Shown here one piece after another: positions 1-6,307 of a stretch of DNA of 7,608 bases. Numbering within the stretch: position 1 is the stretch's first letter; the number at the start of each line of letters is the position of its first letter. The stretch is taken from the NCBI GenBank assembly GCA_937881145.1, contig CALGFL010000397.1:1-7608 (forward strand). Direction: 5' to 3'. Made by a program: the position numbers and the translations under genes. The notes below the pieces were generated by a model, which made no database searches, had not been told where the DNA came from, and saw only the letters and a list, made by a program, of their open reading frames with translations. Origin of the DNA: an uncultured Bordetella sp. (GTDB lineage Bacteria; Pseudomonadota; Gammaproteobacteria; Burkholderiales; Burkholderiaceae_B).

Positions 1-650
1 GCTTCAGCTTCAACGTCAAGGGCGGGCGCTGCGAGGCCTGCCAGGGCGATGGCGTGGTCAAGGTGGAGATGCATTTTCTGCCCGACATGTACGTGCCTTG
101 CGACGTCTGCCACGGCAAGCGCTACAACCGCGAAACGCTGGAGATCCGCTATCGCGGCCGCAATGTCAGCGAGGTGCTCGACCTGACGGTGGAGCAGGCG
201 CTGGAATACTTCGACTCGGTGCCCGCCATCGCGCGCAAGCTGCAGACGTTGATGGACGTGGGCCTTTCGTACATTCGCCTGGGACAAAGCGCCACCACGC
301 TGTCGGGCGGCGAGGCGCAGCGCGTGAAGCTCTCGCAAGAGCTCTCCCGCCGCAGCACGGGCCGCACGCTGTACATCCTGGACGAACCCACCACGGGCCT
401 GCATTTCCGCGACATCGAGCTGCTGCTGGAAGTGCTCAATCAATTGGTCGACAGCGGCAACACCGTGCTGATCATCGAGCACAATCTGGATGTCATCAAG
501 ACGGCCGACTGGCTGGTGGACATGGGGCCGGAAGGCGGCGACGGCGGCGGCCGCGTCGTGGCCCAGGGCACGCCGGAAGACGTGGCCGCCCAGGCCCAAA
601 GCCATACGGGCCGCTACCTGGCCCGCGTCCTGCGGACAGACCCGGCGTAA
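1..650 (+). CDS. uvrA: Excinuclease ABC subunit A, C-terminal part (5' truncated by window edge)
   Basis: Last 215 residues of UvrA, the ATP-dependent DNA damage sensor of nucleotide excision repair, which loads UvrB at lesions in the cytoplasm. The reading frame is open from base 3, and the gene begins outside the window. Seen directly: a zinc module of the form CxxC-x19-CxxC (first pair CEAC at bases 30-41, second pair CDVC), the ABC signature [15 protein letters not shown] (bases 300-344), Walker [14 protein letters not shown], and the EHN switch histidine (about base 480). These are the C-terminal (second) nucleotide-binding domain of UvrA in canonical order. The protein ends a few residues after GRYLARVL, as UvrA proteins normally do. 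No T-tract terminator follows; gst starts 60 bp downstream on the same strand. The GTG at base 54 is an internal valine codon, not a start. Confidence 0.97.
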   Translation, partial: FSFNVKGGRCEACQGDGVVKVEMHFLPDMYVPCDVCHGKRYNRETLEIRYRGRNVSEVLDLTVEQALEYFDSVPAIARKLQTLMDVGLSYIRLGQSATTLSGGEAQRVKLSQELSRRSTGRTLYILDEPTTGLHFRDIELLLEVLNQLVDSGNTVLIIEHNLDVIKTADWLVDMGPEGGDGGGRVVAQGTPEDVAAQAQSHTGRYLARVLRTDPA

Positions 651-710
651 GGCGGGCGCCGGATAAACTGGCCTGCCGATTCATCGTCTTCCCAACTTTC
701 ACGGATCGCC

Positions 711-1370
711 ATGTACACCCTCATCATCGCCAACAAGAACTACTCGTCCTGGTCGCTGCGGGCCTGGCTTGCGCTGCGAGAAGCCGGCATCGCCTTCGAA
801 GAAAAGCGGCTGAATCTGGATACCCCCGAATTCGCGTCGCAGCTACAAAAGCTGACGCCCGCAGGCAAAGTACCCTGCCTGATCGACGATGGCTTCTCGG
901 TGTGGGACTCGCTGGCCATCTGCGAATACGCGGCCGAGCGCCATCCCGAAGCCGGCCTTTGGCCCGCCGACCCGCGCGCCCGCGCGCGGGCGCGTTCCCT
1001 GGCCGCGCAAATGCATAGCGGTTTCGGCGATCTGCGCCGCGTCATGCCCATGAACATCGAAGCCCACCTGCCGGGCATCGACGTCACCGAGGCCCGGCAG
1101 GACATCGACAAGGTCCAGGCGCTTTGGCGCGACACCCGCGCCGAGTTCGGCCACGGCGGACCCTTCCTCTTCGGCCGGTTCAGCGTTGCCGATGCGTTCT
1201 ACGCGCCCATCGTGTCGCGCTTTACGACCTACGGCGTCACCGCCGAGGGCGCGGCGCGCGAGTATATGGACGCCATCCTGGCTGTGCCCGGCATGCAGGA
1301 ATGGACGCGCGACGCGCTCGCCGAAGGCCTCTGGGTCGCGCAGGACGAGCCTTACCGCACGCAGCGTTGA
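711..1370 (+). CDS. Glutathione S-transferase family protein
   Basis: A 219-residue cytosolic GST-fold protein, the usual length for the family. The N-terminal thioredoxin-like domain (about residues 1-80) opens MYTLIIANKNYSSWSLRAWL; the serines at 12, 13 and 15 lie where GSTs place the residue that activates the glutathione thiol. Pro55 in GKVPCL is the conserved cis-proline, and Asp66-Ser67 (DSLAI) match the glutathione gamma-glutamyl contact. The all-helical C-terminal domain carries the N-capping box GRFSVADAF (residues 155-163). It resembles the serine-type bacterial GSTs often called GST_N_1/YfcF-like. The substrate cannot be read from sequence; detoxification or peroxide reduction is the generic role. 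It lies 60 bp after uvrA with no clear terminator, so read-through is possible. A -10-like TAAACT (664-669) lacks a convincing -35. The start is the first ATG giving a complete beta-1 strand; the Shine-Dalgarno is weak. Confidence 0.93.
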   Translation: MYTLIIANKNYSSWSLRAWLALREAGIAFEEKRLNLDTPEFASQLQKLTPAGKVPCLIDDGFSVWDSLAICEYAAERHPEAGLWPADPRARARARSLAAQMHSGFGDLRRVMPMNIEAHLPGIDVTEARQDIDKVQALWRDTRAEFGHGGPFLFGRFSVADAFYAPIVSRFTTYGVTAEGAAREYMDAILAVPGMQEWTRDALAEGLWVAQDEPYRTQR

Positions 1371-1411
1371 ACGAACGCGGCATTGCAGGTGCCGCTTCTT
1401 GCCGGCCCGGC

Positions 1412-2428
1412 TCAGGACAGCGTCACAGCCAGCGGCTCGGGCGATAGCGCCGCGAGAAAGTGCCGCGCATCGAAGGCCTGCGCCAGCGATAGCGCGCCAC
1501 GGCGATCGAAGTCGGGTTGCAGCATGCGCGCCGCGGCCTCGACCACCAGGGGCGCCGAAACGGCGTAAATGTCCTGCCCGCGGGCGAGCGCCGTGCGCTG
1601 CGCATCGCCCTGCCGCGCCCGGACGACCATCTCGAAGCGCTGCGCCGAGCGCCCCTGCGCATCTTGCGCGGTGGGCGGCGGCGTGTTGGCGTCGCGGATC
1701 TCCTGCAGCGACCCCTGGCTCAGGTGCGAGCGCACGCTGCGCGCGCGCAGATGGCGCGAGATCGTGATGATCTCGCTGAAAGGCAGTTCCACGACGGTCT
1801 GCTCGCCGTGCGGCGGGCCGAACGTCCAATTGGATAGGGCCGCCGGCAGCGGCATGGCCGCCAGCCGGTAGTCATCGACGATCCGTCGTGCCGCGTGGCT
1901 GCGCGCACCGGTTATGCGCGTGCCTTCGGTGGGCCACCAGTGATCCAGCGCGACGGCGACGGTCAGTTCGTCGACCGCTGCGCCGTCGCCGACCAGCGCC
2001 GTCGCAAGCAGATCGGCCAAGCCGCCATAGAAGCCCGCCGCCGGGATCACTGCCACCCCGGCCGCGCGCGCCGGCTCGTCGAAGCGCTCGAAGGTGTCCA
2101 GCGCGCTGGGCTGCTCGGCCGTGACGTCCAGGTAATGGGTGCCTGTCTGCAAAGCCGCGCCGATGACTGGCGCGGCGGTATCGAGGAAAGGTCCGGCGGC
2201 GTTGATGACGACGCCGCAACCGGCCAGCGCCCGCGCCAGTGCAGGGGCATCGTCGATGGCGGCCACGCGCGCCGGTACATCGCCGGGCAGCCTGGCCGCG
2301 TCCCGGCCCACGGCCACTACCGGAAGGCCCCGGCGCCGCAGTTCGGCAACGATGAAGCGGCCGGTGTGGCCGCCCGCGCCGTAGACGGCCACGGCCAGCG
2401 GGGAAGTGGGAAGCGGTTTGGGGGACAT
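1412..2428 (-). CDS. Saccharopine dehydrogenase-like NAD(P)-binding oxidoreductase
   Basis: A 338-residue predicted cytosolic oxidoreductase. It begins MSPKPLPTSPLAVAVYGAGG, and the dinucleotide-binding Rossmann motif GxGGxTG lies at residues 17-23. VINAAGPF (74-81) and HYLDVTAEQPS (98-108) follow, both hallmarks of the saccharopine dehydrogenase NADP-binding family (Pfam Sacchrp_dh_NADP), which includes the trans-acting enoyl reductases. The glycine-rich GFYGGLADLLA segment (132-142) is also typical. It is unlikely to be a true lysine-pathway enzyme; relatives are usually annotated only as saccharopine dehydrogenase family. The frame stays open far upstream, but the start at 2428 is chosen because GGAG (2435-2438) sits 6 nt before its ATG, the family's N-terminus matches it, and anything longer would overlap the divergent tetR. 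The substrate is unknown. Control by the adjacent TetR protein is inferred from the shared operator region. Confidence 0.9.
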   Translation of the reverse strand: MSPKPLPTSPLAVAVYGAGGHTGRFIVAELRRRGLPVVAVGRDAARLPGDVPARVAAIDDAPALARALAGCGVVINAAGPFLDTAAPVIGAALQTGTHYLDVTAEQPSALDTFERFDEPARAAGVAVIPAAGFYGGLADLLATALVGDGAAVDELTVAVALDHWWPTEGTRITGARSHAARRIVDDYRLAAMPLPAALSNWTFGPPHGEQTVVELPFSEIITISRHLRARSVRSHLSQGSLQEIRDANTPPPTAQDAQGRSAQRFEMVVRARQGDAQRTALARGQDIYAVSAPLVVEAAARMLQPDFDRRGALSLAQAFDARHFLAALSPEPLAVTLS

Positions 2429-2434
2429 GGATTT

Positions 2435-2438
2435 CTCC
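2435..2438 (-). promoter_or_regulatory. Ribosome binding site of the oxidoreductase gene
   Basis: GGAG on the minus strand, 6 nt before the ATG at 2428. It decides the start within a frame that stays open for another 190 codons upstream. Confidence 0.7.
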
Positions 2439-2463
2439 GAAAAGGGCGAATTGAAAGGATGGC

Positions 2464-2499
2464 TTAATAAACGATACAGACCTGTATGTTTCTTGTGAT
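2464..2499 (-). promoter_or_regulatory. Candidate promoter of the oxidoreductase gene
   Basis: On the minus strand ATCACA (2494-2499) is 17 bp from TATCGT (2471-2476), each matching the sigma-70 consensus at four of six positions. TATTAA (2464-2469) is an alternative -10. The -35 element overlaps the complementary -35 of tetR, giving back-to-back overlapping promoters with the left operator in the spacer. The elements are weak, so the exact site is uncertain; a promoter somewhere here is likely from the divergent layout. Confidence 0.4.
2474..2487. promoter_or_regulatory. TetR operator, left copy (perfect 6-2-6 palindrome)
   Basis: ATACAG-AC-CTGTAT is a perfect inverted repeat with a 2-bp centre, the size and symmetry expected for a TetR dimer. 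It lies in the spacer of the candidate oxidoreductase promoter. With the right copy it forms a longer inverted repeat (2473-2485 against 2507-2519, 13 exact pairs). That TetR binds it is inference from position and symmetry. Confidence 0.75.
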
Positions 2500-2521
2500 G
2501 GTAAAGACAGGTCTGTATCAT
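2493..2521 (+). promoter_or_regulatory. Candidate tetR promoter
   Basis: TTGTGA (2493-2498; four of six matches to TTGACA) is separated by exactly 17 bp from TATCAT (2516-2521; five of six matches to TATAAT). Transcription would begin about 7 nt after the -10, at or very near the A of the tetR ATG at 2528, predicting a leaderless message. Confidence 0.55.
2505..2518. promoter_or_regulatory. TetR operator, right copy (one mismatch)
   Basis: AGACAG-GT-CTGTAT repeats the left site in inverted orientation with one mismatch in the left half. The centre-to-centre distance is 31 bp, about three helical turns, so two dimers could sit on the same face of the DNA. It overlaps the tetR -10 element and so should block tetR transcription directly (autorepression). 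Confidence 0.72.
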
Positions 2522-2527
2522 GTCAAC

Positions 2528-3172
2528 ATGGCCACGCAAACTTCTTCCGTTCCGGCGGCGGCGCCGTCCCGCAAACCAGGACGCCCCCCGATCGCCGCGG
2601 GTGCCGAAAGCTCCGAGGTGCGCCAGCGCATCCTGGATACCGCATCCGCGCTCTTCTACGCGCGCGGCGTGCGTGCCGTCGGCGTGGACCTGGTGGTAGA
2701 GGCGTCCGGCGTGGCCAAGACCAGCCTGTACCGGCACTTCCGGACCAAAGACGATCTCATCGTGGCCTTTCTCGAGCGCGAGGACGACGAGTTCTGGGCG
2801 CAGTGGGACGGGGTGGCCGCGCGGCACGCCGGCGACGCCGCGGGCGAGCTGCAGGCCCACATGGGCTGGATCGCCAAGCGCCTGGCGCGAGCCAATTACC
2901 GAGGCTGTCCGCAGATCAACGTGGCCGCCGAGTTTGCCGAAGCCGACCATCCCTCGCGCGAGGTGTCCCGGCGGCACATGCAGGCTATGCGCGAACACCT
3001 GGAGGTGATCGCGCGCGGCCTGGGGGCGGCGCGCCCCGACGAACTGGCCGCGCAGCTGGGCGTATTGATCAACGGCGCCTTTGTCAGCGCCTCGCTGCTC
3101 ACGCCCAGGGAAGCGCCGCGCGTGCTGCTTGGCTCGGCTCGCGCGCTCGTGGCTGCCGCGCGGCGCGGCTGA
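2528..3172 (+). CDS. TetR/AcrR-family transcriptional regulator
   Basis: A 214-residue DNA-binding repressor of typical TetR length. A basic N-terminal arm RKPGRPP (residues 15-21) precedes the helix-turn-helix domain (about 28-76), whose recognition helix KTSLYRHF (64-71) is followed by RTKDDLIVAFL, a classic TetR signature. The all-helical ligand and dimer domain includes RGCPQINVAAEFAEADHP, a segment common in one branch of the family. The ligand is unknown. The frame is open upstream, with in-frame ATGs at 2486 and 2498, but those would place the operators and promoter inside the gene; the ATG at 2528 fits the promoter and the usual N-terminal length. No Shine-Dalgarno precedes it. It is divergent from the oxidoreductase, its probable target, and converges on the racemase across only 3 bp without a terminator. 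Confidence 0.92.
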   Translation: MATQTSSVPAAAPSRKPGRPPIAAGAESSEVRQRILDTASALFYARGVRAVGVDLVVEASGVAKTSLYRHFRTKDDLIVAFLEREDDEFWAQWDGVAARHAGDAAGELQAHMGWIAKRLARANYRGCPQINVAAEFAEADHPSREVSRRHMQAMREHLEVIARGLGAARPDELAAQLGVLINGAFVSASLLTPREAPRVLLGSARALVAAARRG

Positions 3173-3175
3173 CGC

Positions 3176-3838
3176 TTAAACCGAACGCTGCCAGTTCGCC
3201 TGCAAGAGCGTGACGATGTCGCGCACCGGCCGGCCGGTGGCCGCTTCGATCGCCGCGCGGTAAGGCGGCATATTGGTGCATTCCAGAACGAGGGTGCGCA
3301 CGTCGGGATGGCGGCGCACCAGTTCTTGCGCCGCGTCCACCACATTGCACTCGGCCTCGTCCAGGTCGAGCTGGTCGTGGTTGTACAGCAGGCGGGTATG
3401 GAATTCGCAGCCGGGCGCAATGCCCTGCACCGGCGTGCCCGGCGGCACGCCGGCGCGCCGCAAAAGCCCGGGCGTCAGCGACTGCGCATCGAAGGTCAGC
3501 ACGCCGGGGGCATCCAGATCCGCGCATTGCAGCAGACTCGAGGTCACCACGGGCACATCGAGCGCCGCGGCCATGTCCGCTTGAAAAGCCGCCAGGAACC
3601 CACAGCTCGTGGAAATCAGCGAGGCGCCCTGTGCCACCAGCGTGCGCGCGGCCGCGATGAAAGGCTCCAGCAGTGCCGGATCGCCTTCGCGCACGACCCG
3701 CATGGGCGAGGCGCCCGTCACCGTGAGATAGCGCACGGCAATGCCGAGCGCCTCGAAGGTCGCCGGATTGCCGATGTCGCCGGGCGGCCGAGGAAAACGC
3801 GTATCGAGCATCAGGACGCCCAAAAAGCCCTGGCGCAC
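3176..3838 (-). CDS. Aspartate/glutamate/hydantoin racemase family protein
   Basis: About 220 residues from the GTG at 3838. The family core begins GFLGVLMLDTRFPRPPGD. Cofactor-independent racemases of this fold use two cysteines on opposite sides of the substrate; both are present, Cys79 in ISTSCGF and Cys187 in LVLECTNMPP. That argues for a racemase or epimerase over an arylmalonate decarboxylase, which keeps only one. The substrate is unknown; amino acid or hydantoin is inferred from the divergent amino-acid importer. The start is uncertain. ATG 3910 has a good Shine-Dalgarno (AAAGGGG, 3916-3922, 5 nt away) and gives 244 residues, but the 24 added codons have atypical usage (11 end in A or T) and overlay a terminator hairpin. 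GTG 3838 gives a family-like N-terminus, though AAAGGG lies only 2 nt from it. TTG 3823 and ATG 3811 are further options. Confidence 0.88.
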   Translation of the reverse strand: MRQGFLGVLMLDTRFPRPPGDIGNPATFEALGIAVRYLTVTGASPMRVVREGDPALLEPFIAAARTLVAQGASLISTSCGFLAAFQADMAAALDVPVVTSSLLQCADLDAPGVLTFDAQSLTPGLLRRAGVPPGTPVQGIAPGCEFHTRLLYNHDQLDLDEAECNVVDAAQELVRRHPDVRTLVLECTNMPPYRAAIEAATGRPVRDIVTLLQANWQRSV

Positions 3839-3877
3839 AGCCCTTTCGGCCTGCCGTTCGCCCGAAGGGCTTTTTTT
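3839..3877 (+). terminator. Rho-independent terminator next to the racemase start
   Basis: Plus-strand stem AGCCCTTTCGG (3839-3849) pairs with CCGAAGGGCT (3862-3871) with one bulged base and a 12-nt loop, followed by a T run at 3871-3877. A second copy of the left half, AAAAAGCCC (3822-3830), can also pair with GGGCTTTTT (3867-3875), giving partly bidirectional character. It lies between divergent genes, where no plus-strand gene ends nearby. The closest upstream plus-strand gene is tetR, about 670 bp away, so it probably ends tetR read-through and shields the importer operon. Confidence 0.7.
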
Positions 3878-3885
3878 GCCTGGAG

Positions 3886-3915
3886 CCGACCCGGCGGCAA
3901 AAAAACCCATAGAAT
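3886..3915 (+). promoter_or_regulatory. Candidate promoter of the amino-acid importer operon
   Basis: TAGAAT (3910-3915) matches the -10 consensus at five of six positions; a weak -35, CCGACC (3886-3891), lies 18 bp upstream. The predicted transcript starts near 3922 and has a leader of roughly 80 nt. The -10 overlaps the alternative racemase ATG on the other strand. Confidence 0.4.
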
Positions 3916-3942
3916 CCCCTTTCAGCAAGCCAAAAATCGCAC

Positions 3943-3968
3943 CGTGCGGGCATCTTACGCCCCGCACG
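3943..3968. promoter_or_regulatory. Perfect 8-bp inverted repeat in the importer leader
   Basis: CGTGCGGG (3943-3950) and CCCGCACG (3961-3968) are exact reverse complements separated by 10 bp. The repeat lies between the likely importer promoter and its ribosome binding site, within the racemase/importer divergent region. It could be a protein-binding operator or an mRNA leader hairpin. There is no T run, so it is not a terminator. Confidence 0.5.
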
Positions 3969-3987
3969 ACGCAACCAACATACCACC

Positions 3988-3995
3988 AAGGGGAG
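3988..3995 (+). promoter_or_regulatory. Strong ribosome binding site of the importer binding-protein gene
   Basis: AAGGGGAG lies 5 nt before the ATG at 4001 and fixes that start, although the same frame is open for hundreds of bases upstream. Confidence 0.75.
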
Positions 3996-4000
3996 CCCTC

Positions 4001-4837
4001 ATGCGCTTCATGCACAGCATCGTCAAGGCCATCGCCGCCATTTCCCTGGCCGCGGTCGGCTTCACCGCCGCGGCCCAGGACGGCGCGCAGTCCAGCTGGG
4101 ATCAGCTGCAGCACACCAAAGTGCTGCGCGTCGGGGTGATCGCCGATGCCATTCCCTACTTCCACAAGAACCTGGCCACCGGCCAGTGGGACGGCTTCGG
4201 CCCCGACTTCGCGCAGGATCTGGCCAAGACGCTGGGCGTGAAGGTCCAATACGTCGAGACCACGTGGGGCAACGCGGTGCTCGACCTGCAATCGAACAAG
4301 ATCGACGTGATGTTCGGCCTGGCGCCCACGCCGGCGCGCGCCAAGTCGGTCAACTTCAGCGAGACGCTGTTCGTCAACACCTATACCTCGGTCTGCAACA
4401 AGACCTATGCCGGCAAGGACTGGGCCGAGCTCAACAATCCCAAGGTGAAGATCGGCGTGGACGTCGGCTCCAGCAACGACATGGCCGCCACCAAGATGGC
4501 GCCCAACGCCACCATCGAACGCTTCGACAGCCAGGGCGCCGCCACGCTGGCCCTGCAATCGGGCCGCGTCGACTGCCAGGTGCTGGTGATCCTGCTGGCC
4601 CAGCCCATGCTGGTCAAGGTGCCCGACGCCGGCACGCTCACCATTCCCAAGCCCCTGTTCTCCAACGCCACCGCCATCGGCTTGCGCAAAGAGCCCGACA
4701 CCCGCCTGCTCGACGCCGTCAACAAGTGGCTCAAGCAAGAGCACGACAGCGGCCAGATCAAGCAGGTCATCCTGAACAACATGCAGAAACTCGTGGGCGT
4801 CAAGCCCGAGTCCTTCCCGGCCGACGTGAAGTTCTAA
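4001..4837 (+). CDS. Polar amino-acid ABC transporter, periplasmic substrate-binding protein
   Basis: A 278-residue family 3 extracellular solute-binding protein (SBP_bac_3). The N-terminus is a Sec signal peptide: basic MRFMHSIVK, a hydrophobic stretch, then FTAAAQD with predicted cleavage after residue 25, giving a soluble periplasmic protein with no lipobox cysteine. The mature domain starts at VLRVGVIADAIPYF (41-54), followed by GFGPDFAQDLAKTLGVKV (65-82). Arg113 in TPARAKSVNFSE aligns with the arginine that clamps the substrate alpha-carboxylate in this family, and Asp191 in GRVDCQV with the aspartate that holds the alpha-amino group, so an alpha-amino acid or close analogue is expected. 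Cys132 and Cys192 could form a disulfide. The exact ligand is unreadable. It is first in a three-gene operon; the permease starts 13 bp after its stop. Confidence 0.94.
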   Translation: MRFMHSIVKAIAAISLAAVGFTAAAQDGAQSSWDQLQHTKVLRVGVIADAIPYFHKNLATGQWDGFGPDFAQDLAKTLGVKVQYVETTWGNAVLDLQSNKIDVMFGLAPTPARAKSVNFSETLFVNTYTSVCNKTYAGKDWAELNNPKVKIGVDVGSSNDMAATKMAPNATIERFDSQGAATLALQSGRVDCQVLVILLAQPMLVKVPDAGTLTIPKPLFSNATAIGLRKEPDTRLLDAVNKWLKQEHDSGQIKQVILNNMQKLVGVKPESFPADVKF

Positions 4838-4850
4838 GCAGATCCGCGTC

Positions 4851-5519
4851 ATGACTTACACGTGGCACTTCGAGGTGCTCTGGGAATACCGCTGGATCAT
4901 TCTGCACGGCCTGGGGTATACGATTCTTTTCACCATCATCTGCGTGGTGCTGGGTCTCTTGGTGGGGCTGCTGACGGGCATGGGCCGGCTGGCCCGCTCG
5001 CGCTGGATCACCGCCCCCATCCGGGCCTATATCGAAGTGTTCCGCTGCACGCCGGTACTGGTGCAGCTGATCTGGTTCTACTATGCGCTGCCCGTGCTTG
5101 CCGGCATCTCGATCTCGGCGCCCGTCGCCGCGGCCCTGTGCCTGTCGCTGTACGGCGGCGCGTTCTATTCCGAGATCATCCGCGGCGGCATCATCGCCAC
5201 GGACCCGGGCCAGACCGAAGCCGGCCAGGCCCTGGGCATGACACGCGCGCAGGTGATGCGCCGCGTCGTGCTGCCGCAAGCCTTCAAGCGCATGGTGCCG
5301 CCGCTCATCAGCCAGTCCATCATGCAGCTCAAGAACACCTCGCTCTTGTCCGTGCTGGCGCTGCCCGATCTGCTCTACCAGGGCCAGGTGATCGCGCATG
5401 ACACCTATCGGCCGCTGGAAATCTACAGTCTGGTCGCCGTGCTGTATTTTGCAGTGCTGCTGCCCGTGACGATCTGGGCCAAGCGCCTGGAATTCGGCTC
5501 TTCCGTCAAGGAAAGTTAA
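4851..5519 (+). CDS. Polar amino-acid ABC transporter, permease
   Basis: A 222-residue inner-membrane permease of the HisM/GlnP type (PAAT family). Hydrophobic segments are visible at about 18-43, 68-88, 89-108, 150-172 and 190-211, consistent with about five membrane helices. The cytoplasmic EAA loop, which docks on the ATPase, reads [22 protein letters not shown] (residues 123-144) with its conserved glycine. The upstream [15 protein letters not shown] motif (61-75) is also typical. It is the only permease in the operon, so the channel is probably a homodimer. Its stop overlaps the next start by one base (TAATG), implying translational coupling and matched synthesis with the ATPase. The Shine-Dalgarno ahead of it is weak, so it may depend on translation of the binding-protein gene 13 bp upstream. 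Confidence 0.95.
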   Translation: MTYTWHFEVLWEYRWIILHGLGYTILFTIICVVLGLLVGLLTGMGRLARSRWITAPIRAYIEVFRCTPVLVQLIWFYYALPVLAGISISAPVAAALCLSLYGGAFYSEIIRGGIIATDPGQTEAGQALGMTRAQVMRRVVLPQAFKRMVPPLISQSIMQLKNTSLLSVLALPDLLYQGQVIAHDTYRPLEIYSLVAVLYFAVLLPVTIWAKRLEFGSSVKES

Positions 5520-6292
5520 TGACGCAAGCGTCGCTCATCGAAATCCGGGGCCTGGAAAAGTCCTTCGGCAAGAACGCCGTGCTCAAGGGCATCCATCTCG
5601 AAGTCGCCAAAGGCGAAGTGGTGGCGCTGATCGGGCCTTCGGGTTCGGGCAAGTCCACGCTCCTGCGCTGCATCAACCTGCTTACGCTGCCCGACTCGGG
5701 CCACGTGCGCGTGGGCGACCACGACGCGGCCTTCGGCAAGAACGCCACCCGCCTGCCGGGCGATCGCGAGCTGGCGCGCTTTCGCGCCCGCACCGGCATG
5801 GTGTTCCAGCACTTCAATCTGTTCCCGCACATGACGGCGCTGGGCAATGTGATGGAAGGCCCGTTGACGGTGCTCAGGCAGCGCAGGAAAGACGCCGAGG
5901 CCACGGCGCGCGAACTGCTGCAAAAGGTCGGCCTGGCCGACAAGACCGATTTCTACCCCGACAAGCTTTCGGGCGGACAGAAGCAGCGCGTGGCCATTGC
6001 ACGGGCACTGGCCATGCGGCCCGACGTCATGCTGTTCGACGAGGCCACGTCGGCGCTCGATCCCGAACTGGTGGGCGAAGTGCTGCAGGTGATCAAGTCG
6101 CTGGCCCGCGAGGGCATGACCATGATGCTGGTCACGCACGAGATCGCCTTCGCCAGGGAAGTCGCCGACAAGGTGATCTTCATGCGCGACGGCGTGGTGG
6201 TGGAATGCGGGCCGCCGTCGCAGGTGATCGAAGCCCCCTTGCAGGAAGCCACGCGCAGCTTTCTCGCGCGCTTCAAGGGCACGCACGCCTGA
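5519..6292 (+). CDS. Polar amino-acid ABC transporter, ATP-binding protein
   Basis: A 257-residue cytoplasmic ATPase of the GlnQ/HisP class that powers the importer. All motifs are intact and in order: Walker [10 protein letters not shown] (39-47), Q-loop Gln97 in [11 protein letters not shown], signature LSGGQKQR (150-157), Walker [14 protein letters not shown] (170-182) with catalytic Glu175, and switch His207 in LVTHEIAFA. The segment between Walker A and the Q-loop (about residues 66-90) is slightly longer than in GlnQ, as in several PAAT ATPases. It overlaps the permease stop by one base and is last in the operon. Its stop lies 15 bp from the stop of the convergent dgt, and no terminator hairpin fits in that gap. 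Confidence 0.96.
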   Translation: MTQASLIEIRGLEKSFGKNAVLKGIHLEVAKGEVVALIGPSGSGKSTLLRCINLLTLPDSGHVRVGDHDAAFGKNATRLPGDRELARFRARTGMVFQHFNLFPHMTALGNVMEGPLTVLRQRRKDAEATARELLQKVGLADKTDFYPDKLSGGQKQRVAIARALAMRPDVMLFDEATSALDPELVGEVLQVIKSLAREGMTMMLVTHEIAFAREVADKVIFMRDGVVVECGPPSQVIEAPLQEATRSFLARFKGTHA

Positions 6293-6307
6293 ACGCCTGC
6301 GCGCCGG

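Noticed and set aside
98..1018. Long plus-strand open frame spanning uvrA and gst
   Set aside because: Arg/Ala/Pro/His-rich product with no recognisable domain; it is a frame shadow of two well-identified genes.
1371..1411. Possible bidirectional terminator between gst and the oxidoreductase
   Set aside because: No convincing stem with a T run is visible in this 41-bp gap.
843..1829. Long minus-strand open frame across gst and the oxidoreductase
   Set aside because: Composition typical of a GC-rich shadow; it overlaps two real genes in another frame or strand.
2486..2527. Earlier in-frame ATGs for tetR (2486, 2498)
   Set aside because: They fall inside the operator and promoter region and add residues not expected for a TetR N-terminus.
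2429..2998. Upstream extension of the oxidoreductase frame by 190 codons
   Set aside because: It runs antisense through tetR and across the operators; GGAG and the family N-terminus place the start at 2428.
3308..4000. In-frame upstream extension of the binding-protein gene to about 509 residues
   Set aside because: It would be antisense to the racemase, and its residues look like a GC-rich shadow. The signal peptide and strong Shine-Dalgarno at 4001 mark the true start.
3911..4852. Upstream extension of the racemase frame antisense to the binding-protein gene
   Set aside because: Low-complexity shadow coding opposite a gene with a clear family match.
6293..6307. Terminator between the convergent ATPase and dgt genes
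   Set aside because: Only 15 bp with no T tract; any termination must be Rho-dependent or lie within the coding sequences.
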